Positions 1-5,287 of a stretch of 16,630 nucleotides of DNA are shown piece by piece. The notes under the pieces were generated by a model, which searched no databases, was not told the origin of the DNA, and saw only the letters and a list, made by a program, of their open reading frames with translations. The stretch is from Bacteriovorax sp. UBA1852 (lineage in GTDB: Bacteria; Bdellovibrionota; Bacteriovoracia; Bacteriovoracales; Bacteriovoracaceae). Made by a program: the position numbers and the translations under genes. The DNA is taken from the NCBI GenBank assembly GCA_002338505.1, contig DDIK01000130.1, positions 1 through 16,630 of the forward strand. The letters are read 5' to 3'. Each line of letters begins with the position of its first letter. Position 1 is the first letter of the stretch.

Positions 1-628
1 TGGCCACAGTGAGGTCTGTGATTCTCTCTCCTGCCTGCATTTGATTTGCTAACGCCTGAAGTATTTTTCGGTTATTCACTTTTATACTAATGTCACTGAC
101 TTTTAGTGCCTTAAATGCCTTATCAAATATTTCCATTAGAGAAACCTCGTCAAGGATAGACTCCGAACCAATAATATCAGCATCACACTGGTAGAACTCT
201 CTGTAGCGTCCTTTTTGAGGTCTATCAGCTCTCCAGACAGGTGCTATTTGATATCTTTTAAATGGAAAAGCTAGATCATTTTGATTACCGGCCACAAATC
301 TTGCAAATGGGACTGTGAGATCATATCTGAGACCTCTTTCTGAAACTTTCTTTGTGATAGATTTTCTATCTTTTTCTAAGAACTCTTGTTCAGTAATTTT
401 TTTGAGATAATCTCCACTATTAAGAATTTTAAAAAGAAGTTTATCGCCTTCGTCTCCATATTTTCCTGTGAGTACCTCAAGTTTTTCAACTGAAGGAGTA
501 GATATTTTCATAAAACCAAAGCTTTCAAATTGCTTGGAGATAGTATCGAAGATGAAATCAAATCTCTTCATTTGAATAGGACCAAAGTCTCTTGTTCCCT
601 TTGCATTTTGTGGCTTTATTGTACTCAC
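1..628 (-). CDS. hisS: Histidyl-tRNA synthetase, N-terminal part (cut by window edge)
   Basis: Class II aminoacyl-tRNA synthetase that charges tRNA-His with histidine in the cytoplasm. The minus-strand frame is open to base 1 and gives about 209 residues. It opens with a KGTRDFGP segment typical of HisS motif 1. It continues with GKYGDEGDKLLFK, then RYDLTVPFARFVAGN and RYQIAPVWRADRPQKGRYRE, which is the motif 2 ATP/histidine region. I choose GTG at 628-626 as start because GGAG lies six bases upstream. An in-frame ATG at 640 has no ribosome site and would place that GGAG inside the gene. The GDEGDKL and RPQKGRYREFYQCD wording resembles the Bacteroidota/eukaryote-like HisS type more than the E. 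coli type. The catalytic C-terminal part and the anticodon-binding domain lie outside the window. Identity is secure; the start is probable. Confidence 0.95.
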   Translation of the reverse strand, partial: MSTIKPQNAKGTRDFGPIQMKRFDFIFDTISKQFESFGFMKISTPSVEKLEVLTGKYGDEGDKLLFKILNSGDYLKKITEQEFLEKDRKSITKKVSERGLRYDLTVPFARFVAGNQNDLAFPFKRYQIAPVWRADRPQKGRYREFYQCDADIIGSESILDEVSLMEIFDKAFKALKVSDISIKVNNRKILQALANQMQAGERITDLTVA

Positions 629-660
629 AAGGCACTCCATTAGTGATAGATTAAAGACTC

Positions 661-689
661 ACTATATCAAATAAAATCCTTAAGTTGAA
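661..689 (-). promoter_or_regulatory. Candidate sigma-70-type promoter for hisS
   Basis: On the minus strand a TATAGT -10 box (666-661) sits 17 bases after a weak TTCAAC -35 box (689-684). It would start transcription near 654, giving a short leader of about 25 bases before the GTG start at 628. It overlaps the divergent promoter proposed for the M23 gene. The -35 match is poor, so this is tentative. Confidence 0.35.
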
Positions 690-713
690 TAAATGTGTGA
701 TATTTTTTAAACT
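685..713 (+). promoter_or_regulatory. Candidate promoter for the M23 lipoprotein gene
   Basis: TTGAAT (685-690) and TAAACT (708-713) are separated by 17 bases, each matching four of six consensus positions. Transcription would begin near 720, just upstream of the AAGGAG ribosome site at 723-728. This supports a translation start at 736 rather than further upstream. Confidence 0.4.
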
Positions 714-735
714 AGTGAAATCAAGGAGCGATATT

Positions 736-1641
736 TTGCGAATTCATTACCTCATTTTGGCATCTCTTTTCTTTTCATGTGCCACTAGAATCAAGTTACC
801 AGTTTACAAACCTACTATCTCTAAGATTCAGCCTGGAAAGGTTAAGAAGCTTAGTATTAAAAAGCCTGAAGTTGGTCGTGACTTTAAAATTAAGTGTCTA
901 GATAAAGAACTTGCGGTTACCCAAGAGGGAAACTACCTCAGTAGTTTTCTTTCTTTGCATTATAAATTTATGGAAAAGAATGAGGCTCGCTTAATTAATT
1001 GCTATCTAGAATCTCTTGTTGGGCAAAAGAAAATTTCATACCATATTTATCAATTCAGTGTTGAGGAGTTTCCATATAAGACAACTCGTCTAAGAGTTCC
1101 TAAGAAGTATACAAAGCTTTCAGACAGTGATCTGGCACGTTGGAAAGGCGAGCAAGAGGTTTTAAAGTCAGTGTACGCTAATACAATTAAAAGTAAGAAG
1201 CTCTTTGATAAACCTTTTGTGAGGCCCTTACAGTCAAAAATAACTTCACTCTATGGAAATAGAAGAACATTCAATAATACGACTCAAAGCTATCATTCAG
1301 GAACTGACTTTAGAGCCAGAAAGCCTACGCCTATACCTGTTAGTAACGATGGGGTTGTCGTCTATGCAGGCTTTCTTCTTTTTAATGGTGGCACAGTGAT
1401 TGTCGATCACGGTATGGGGATTTTGACTATGTATTGTCATTTTTCTCAAGTCTATTCCAAGGTTGGAGACATCGTGAAGCAAGGTGATGTTGTTGGACTT
1501 TCAGGAAATACAGGAAGGTCAAATGCTCCACATCTACACTGGGGAGTAAAAGTTCAGGGTGCTTGGATTGATGGACTGCAATTTCTTGATGAGCAGTTTA
1601 ATGAGCTAGTTTCTAATTATGAGAGTGGCCCCACTAAATAA
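736..1641 (+). CDS. M23-family (LytM-like) peptidoglycan endopeptidase lipoprotein
   Basis: Predicted zinc metallo-endopeptidase that cleaves peptidoglycan cross-links from a membrane-anchored periplasmic position. I use the TTG at 736 (301 residues): AAGGAG lies seven bases upstream, and this start yields a proper lipoprotein signal peptide ending in the lipobox LFFSC, with Cys15 as the lipidation site. Residues 20-160 have no recognised domain. The M23 domain spans about 165-285. It shows HSGTD (zinc ligands His187 and Asp191), YCHFS (His235) and HLHWG (His266 and zinc ligand His268), so all catalytic residues are present. A longer reading from TTG 685 would bury the signal peptide and is unlikely. 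It could remodel self wall during division or, in a predator, act on prey wall; the sequence does not decide. The 3' end overlaps the convergent YdcZ-family gene by 36 bases. Confidence 0.9.
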   Translation: MRIHYLILASLFFSCATRIKLPVYKPTISKIQPGKVKKLSIKKPEVGRDFKIKCLDKELAVTQEGNYLSSFLSLHYKFMEKNEARLINCYLESLVGQKKISYHIYQFSVEEFPYKTTRLRVPKKYTKLSDSDLARWKGEQEVLKSVYANTIKSKKLFDKPFVRPLQSKITSLYGNRRTFNNTTQSYHSGTDFRARKPTPIPVSNDGVVVYAGFLLFNGGTVIVDHGMGILTMYCHFSQVYSKVGDIVKQGDVVGLSGNTGRSNAPHLHWGVKVQGAWIDGLQFLDEQFNELVSNYESGPTK

Positions 1642-2049
1642 GAGTACTACCCCTAAAATTCGAAGATAATTTATAGGTTTGATCGGGAGAGTGAAAAGTC
1701 CAAAATGATCAAAAATAAGAGATGAAACCAGCTGGCCTGCAACAATCAAAGCTATAAAGCCAGTTGAGCCTAGCTTTGGAATAATCAAAATTGCTGACAG
1801 GACAAATACACTTCCTATGACGCCGCCACTAAGTAAATAGGGTGGAAGTGACATGACTCGAGAGAAACTAGGTAGGTTTTGGTAGTTATAAAGTCCTATG
1901 GCCAAGAAGATAAGAAATCCACCAGAAAAAGAGATGAGTGCTGATTGTGTAGGGCCTCCGACTTCTTTTCCTAGCTTCGCGTTAATGATCCCTTGAAGTG
2001 GCACCATCAATCCAATAGCAAATGCCCATAAAACAACAATATATTTCAT
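1606..2049 (-). CDS. DMT-superfamily YdcZ (DUF606) inner-membrane protein
   Basis: A 147-residue, very hydrophobic protein with about five membrane segments, the usual size for the YdcZ/DUF606 family of small drug/metabolite-type transporters. Recognisable family wording includes the N-terminal GLMVPLQGIINAKLG, the central GGVIGSVFVLSAILIIPKLG and the following ALIVAGQLVSSLIFDHFGLF. It ends in a membrane helix and a short basic tail (IIRN). Substrate is unknown; members are usually assumed to export small molecules, sometimes as paired subunits, but no second copy lies next to it. The ATG at 2049 has a purine-rich GGAAAAGA just upstream. The last 36 coding bases are antisense to the end of the M23 gene. 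Confidence 0.85.
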   Translation of the reverse strand: MKYIVVLWAFAIGLMVPLQGIINAKLGKEVGGPTQSALISFSGGFLIFLAIGLYNYQNLPSFSRVMSLPPYLLSGGVIGSVFVLSAILIIPKLGSTGFIALIVAGQLVSSLIFDHFGLFTLPIKPINYLRILGVVLLFSGATLIIRN

Positions 2050-2103
2050 ATCTTTTCCGCTTGTCTCTACCTTAAGAGGTGTTCAATTAGTTAACTGTAT
2101 ATT

Positions 2104-2132
2104 ATTATCAGCCCTCATTTAATATAATACAA
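2104..2132 (-). promoter_or_regulatory. Candidate promoter for the YdcZ-family gene
   Basis: On the minus strand TTGTAT (2132-2127) and GATAAT (2109-2104, five of six consensus) are 17 bases apart. The start would lie near 2097, giving a leader of about 48 bases. The element overlaps the proposed rmuC -10 box on the other strand. Confidence 0.4.
2123..2128 (+). promoter_or_regulatory. Candidate -10 box for rmuC
   Basis: A perfect TATAAT lies 27 bases before the rmuC ATG, which allows a leader of about 20 bases. No good -35 hexamer is seen at 16-18 base spacing, so the element is incomplete or activator-dependent, or simply AT-rich chance. Confidence 0.35.
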
Positions 2133-2155
2133 GATAGGAAATTATACGAGGCGTT

Positions 2156-3403
2156 ATGGAAATGATATTTCTCTCAATTATTCTCACCGTTCAAGTTGCA
2201 TTAGCTGCTCTAGTTTTTGTGCTTTGGAAAAAGTCACAGAATGATCAAATTGTTGAATCTTTTGATGCTTCTTTTGAAAAGTTAAGGTCTGAAATCACTG
2301 GCTCAATCATGGCCCAGGGAAATAATATTAATGAATCACTCTTAAATAATAATGAAAGACTCTCTAAAAATTTTTCAGAACTTAGAGAAGGTGTTTTAGC
2401 TAAGCTTCTTGAGAGTCAAAATGATTTTCAAAAAAATATTTATGGTTTTAAAGAAGGTCTCAGTAAGGACTTGGAGCAGAAGTTTCTTCAGCTATCAACA
2501 ACGATTGAAGGAAGACTGGATAAAATTAATAATAAAGTCCAAGAAAATCTCAATGAAGGTTTTAAAAAGACAAACGAAACATTCACTGGAATCATTCAGA
2601 GACTGGCAAAGATTGATGAAGCACAAAAGAAGATTGATTCACTTTCGACAAATGTTATCAGTCTTCAGGATGTTCTAACAGATAAGAAATCTCGAGGAAT
2701 TTTTGGTGAAGTACAACTTAATAATGTTTTAAATTCTGTTTTTGGAGAGCCTGGAAAGTACTATGATCTCCAGTATAAATTAGATAATACAAAGATCGTA
2801 GACGCTGCTCTTAATTTACCTGCGCCTGTTGGAAGACTATGTGTTGACTCAAAGTTTCCACTTGAAAATTTCAAGAGAATGTTTGAAGGCCATGATGAAT
2901 CATTTAAGCTTGCCGCAAGAAAAGAATTTTCTAAGAATATTAAAAAGCATGTTGATGATATTTCTTCTAAATATATTATAAAAGATGTCACTGCTGATCA
3001 GGCCATTATGTTTCTACCTGCTGAAGCAATTTTCGCTGAAATTCATGCTTATCATCCTGAGCTTGTTGAATACGCACAATCAAAGAGAGTTTGGATTACA
3101 GGTCCTTCGACTTTTATGGCGACACTTACAACACTTCAAACAGTTCTTCTAAATATGGAGAGATCAAAGTATATGTCGATTCTTCATAAGGAAATAAATA
3201 AATTAGGTGTAGAGTTCAACAGGTACGAACAGAGATGGGATGATTTACAAAAACATCTAAGTACAGTTACCAAAGATGCTGATAAGATACATGTAACAAC
3301 AGGAAAGATTTCTAAGCAATTTCAGAAGATTATGGAGGTTGAAGTGGCACAGGATGATCCATCTGAGAAATTGGCACAAGAAATAGGGACTTTAAATTTA
3401 TAA
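2156..3403 (+). CDS. rmuC: RmuC family DNA recombination/nuclease-like protein
   Basis: RmuC proteins limit DNA inversion and rearrangement at short inverted repeats and carry a nuclease-like core; the exact reaction is unsettled. This 415-residue protein has the standard order: an N-terminal membrane anchor (about 4-24), a long coiled coil (about 30-170) rich in LREG and LDKINNKVQ-type heptads, then the conserved core (about 170-385). The core begins with LTDKKSRGIFGEVQLNNVL and includes VDSKFPLENF, MFLPAEAIFAEI and GPSTFMATLTTLQTVLLNM, all characteristic of RmuC. Length fits the family. ATG 2156 has GAGG four bases upstream; ATG 2162 in the same frame has it ten bases upstream and is also possible. 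It lies alone on its transcript or reads into the small peptide gene 64 bases downstream. Confidence 0.93.
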   Translation: MEMIFLSIILTVQVALAALVFVLWKKSQNDQIVESFDASFEKLRSEITGSIMAQGNNINESLLNNNERLSKNFSELREGVLAKLLESQNDFQKNIYGFKEGLSKDLEQKFLQLSTTIEGRLDKINNKVQENLNEGFKKTNETFTGIIQRLAKIDEAQKKIDSLSTNVISLQDVLTDKKSRGIFGEVQLNNVLNSVFGEPGKYYDLQYKLDNTKIVDAALNLPAPVGRLCVDSKFPLENFKRMFEGHDESFKLAARKEFSKNIKKHVDDISSKYIIKDVTADQAIMFLPAEAIFAEIHAYHPELVEYAQSKRVWITGPSTFMATLTTLQTVLLNMERSKYMSILHKEINKLGVEFNRYEQRWDDLQKHLSTVTKDADKIHVTTGKISKQFQKIMEVEVAQDDPSEKLAQEIGTLNL

Positions 3404-3409
3404 AGAATC

Positions 3410-3438
3410 TTGGTAAAATAGTCGAGAAGATATATAAG
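3410..3438 (+). promoter_or_regulatory. Candidate promoter for the 38-codon gene and glycosyltransferase
   Basis: TTGGTA (3410-3415, four of six) and TATAAG (3433-3438, five of six) have the ideal 17-base spacing in the short rmuC downstream gap. Transcription would start near 3445, giving a leader of about 23 bases to the ATG at 3468 that contains its GGAG. This makes the small gene and the following gene a likely separate unit. Confidence 0.5.
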
Positions 3439-3467
3439 ATTATCAATATAAAATATGGAGAATATAT

Positions 3468-3584
3468 ATGAGTATGGAAGTATTTGTAGCTCTTTGCTTA
3501 GTAGGTTTTTGGGCACTATTGCCAGCATCATTAGCAATTGCATGTCGTGACTTTGACGACGCAGTTATTGATGAAGACCATTAA
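3468..3584 (+). CDS. Small single-pass membrane peptide (38 residues), unknown function
   Basis: I do not recognise this peptide. It starts at ATG 3468 with a well-placed GGAG seven bases upstream and a plausible promoter just before it, both strong signs of translation. Residues 4-26 form one hydrophobic membrane segment (VFVALCLVGFWALLPASLAI), with Cys10 and Cys26 and one Pro. The tail is short and acidic (RDFDDAVIDEDH), with a single Arg at the membrane edge. By charge, the N-terminus would tend outward and the tail inward, but the bias is weak. The tail faintly recalls the QFDD motif of the cytochrome oxidase assembly peptide CcoS, but no oxidase genes are nearby. Its last 14 bases overlap the start of the glycosyltransferase gene, so it may drive that gene's translation or partner its product. 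It could also be only a coupling leader peptide. Confidence 0.65.
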   Translation: MSMEVFVALCLVGFWALLPASLAIACRDFDDAVIDEDH

Positions 3585-4635
3585 GCTATACGGATTCACA
3601 CTTCTTCGAAATGGGATTAAGTACGACTATTCCTATATTGAATGCCTTAAGAATCTAAGTCTGCTCGTCGATAAAATTTATCTTGCTCTTGGTGGGTCAG
3701 ATGATGGTACATTTGATTCATTAAAAGAATTCGACAATATTGAATTCATAAATACCAAATGGGATCCCGAACTTATGGGAGATGGTGGTCAGATACTCTC
3801 TGATCAGACAAATGTTGCCCTTGATCATCTCAGAAAATCAATAAAGAATAACCCCGACTTCAATGAAGCTTGGGGAATGTATCTTCAGTGTGATGAGATG
3901 ATTCATGAAGATGAAATCAAGAAAATTAAATCTGATATAGAAAGTGCTCAAAGCCTTGGGCATGATGCTGTGAGATTTCGTTATCTGCATTTTTGGAAAG
4001 ATCATTATCACATCGCTATTAATAAGAGATGGTATCCACAAGAGGTTAGAGCAATCAAGCTCGACTCTAATATTAAAAGCTTTGGTGATGCCCAAGGTTT
4101 TTCAGATGTTAAAAATCCCTATGAGAGTGACTGCAAGATCTTTCACTATGGACATGTAAGAGACGAAGAAAAGCTAGCTGAGAAACAAAAGCAACTCATA
4201 CGCTTCATTAGACCTAGTGAAAAATTTGATAAGTACTTTAATCGTGAAAAAAGGGCCTTCGCTAAAACAAAGACTGTAAATGTTAATATTAATCATCCTG
4301 TCGTTATGAAAGATAGAATTGAGCGAATGGGTGAAGATTTTGATCTTAATTTAGAAACTAAGAATCAAGTTATTTATATTGTTGGAAATAAGAGTGATTT
4401 TGATAGCTCACTTATTAATAAGATTGCTTGTGATAAAGTGATCTTCGTCGATAGCCTAAAAGGTGTTCCATCAAATATGAGAAAAAATGCCGTCTCTCTT
4501 ATTCCAAGTGTTCTTGATAAAGTTTTTGGAAATGTGATCCCTCAAAAAATGGAGTCTCCACTTGCAAGAGAGTGGGATATTAATTTTAAACTCCTCGTGG
4601 CGTTATCTAAGAAGGGCTTTTATTTAAAAGCTTAG
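3571..4635 (+). CDS. Family 2-like glycosyltransferase with an extra C-terminal domain
   Basis: Probable sugar transferase for envelope polysaccharide or lipid. With the ATG at 3571 it has 354 residues. The N-terminal half is GT-A-like: IKLYGFTLLRNG at the start, LGGSDDGTFD (about 40-49) resembling the nucleotide-sugar loop, and YLQCDEMIHEDE (104-115) resembling the DxD-type metal site. It then has RYLHFW, RWYPQEVRAIK and IFHYGHVR (190-197), which recur in GT2 relatives. Residues about 235-354 form a second part with a beta-strand/Gly pattern (VIYIVGNKSDFD, KVIFVDS), like a small Rossmann-type domain of unknown role. The start has no clear ribosome site and overlaps the end of the 38-codon gene by 14 bases, so translation is probably coupled. 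A reading from ATG 3538 in the same frame is possible but less likely. The stop codon interlocks with that of the convergent esterase gene. Confidence 0.72.
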   Translation: MKTIKLYGFTLLRNGIKYDYSYIECLKNLSLLVDKIYLALGGSDDGTFDSLKEFDNIEFINTKWDPELMGDGGQILSDQTNVALDHLRKSIKNNPDFNEAWGMYLQCDEMIHEDEIKKIKSDIESAQSLGHDAVRFRYLHFWKDHYHIAINKRWYPQEVRAIKLDSNIKSFGDAQGFSDVKNPYESDCKIFHYGHVRDEEKLAEKQKQLIRFIRPSEKFDKYFNREKRAFAKTKTVNVNINHPVVMKDRIERMGEDFDLNLETKNQVIYIVGNKSDFDSSLINKIACDKVIFVDSLKGVPSNMRKNAVSLIPSVLDKVFGNVIPQKMESPLAREWDINFKLLVALSKKGFYLKA

Positions 4636-5267
4636 AGATGATTATTTAGCCACACTCGTAGATCCATAATCGTGTCGATATCAAATGTGTGACCATAATC
4701 ATAAGCGTGAAACTCTAAGTCTGAGTTTAACTTTTTTATTTCATTCATATTACTAAAAGTTTCATTGAAGTTAATCGCCTCATCGGCCTTTCCATGTGCC
4801 ATAAAGATAGGAGTCTTATTTATGCTACTTGGAAGTTTTTCAAGATATAGTCGAGGACTTAGGGCTACAATTCCTGCTAGAGGCTCTTTTAAAGAATAAA
4901 GAGTTTCCATGGCAATACACCCTCCTTGAGAAAAACCTAGGAGAAATATATCTTCATTTTTAAAGCCTTGATCATTGAGCTCGCTGATTGTTCGCTGGAG
5001 AGTTTTCACTGACTCATCGATACCATCTCGTGGATTTCCTGGAGGGATATCATACCAAGAGTGACCAAAGAAGTATGGCCTTGGTGCATTTACTAAGAGG
5101 TAGTGTAGTCCTGTTACATTGATTTCCTTTGCAAGAGGCCTATAAGAGTCTAGTGAATCACCTAGACCGTGCATGACGATCATTATTTTTTGTCCATTCG
5201 TGTGACCTTTAGAAACCATTGGAATGTGAAGTGAAGTTAGTGTTGATACATGAATTTCTTCTTTCAA
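4632..5267 (-). CDS. Alpha/beta-hydrolase carboxylesterase (phospholipase/carboxylesterase family)
   Basis: Predicted cytoplasmic serine esterase of the PF02230 type, acting on carboxyl or thio esters of acyl groups; the natural substrate is unknown. The 211 residues match the family length. Visible hallmarks are HGLGDS (33-38, oxyanion region), the nucleophile elbow GFSQGG (Ser113), HGKADE (catalytic Asp162) and YGHTF (catalytic His193), plus the WYDIPPG segment shared by these enzymes. No signal peptide. The start is TTG at 5267-5265, supported by GGAG six bases upstream. It follows the 865-residue lipoprotein gene on the same strand after only 20 bases, so co-transcription is likely. Its 3' end overlaps the glycosyltransferase by four bases. 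Confidence 0.9.
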   Translation of the reverse strand: MKEEIHVSTLTSLHIPMVSKGHTNGQKIMIVMHGLGDSLDSYRPLAKEINVTGLHYLLVNAPRPYFFGHSWYDIPPGNPRDGIDESVKTLQRTISELNDQGFKNEDIFLLGFSQGGCIAMETLYSLKEPLAGIVALSPRLYLEKLPSSINKTPIFMAHGKADEAINFNETFSNMNEIKKLNSDLEFHAYDYGHTFDIDTIMDLRVWLNNHL

Positions 5268-5287
5268 GTTATTCTCCGTAAGGGCGC

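Noticed and set aside
1612..1634. Hairpin (AGTG/CACT) at the M23/YdcZ junction as a terminator
   Set aside because: Only about four base pairs with a tight loop and no T-run.
3468..3584. Calling the 38-residue peptide CcoS (cbb3 oxidase assembly)
   Set aside because: Only a short FDD similarity in the tail; the rest of the CcoS pattern and any oxidase genes nearby are missing.
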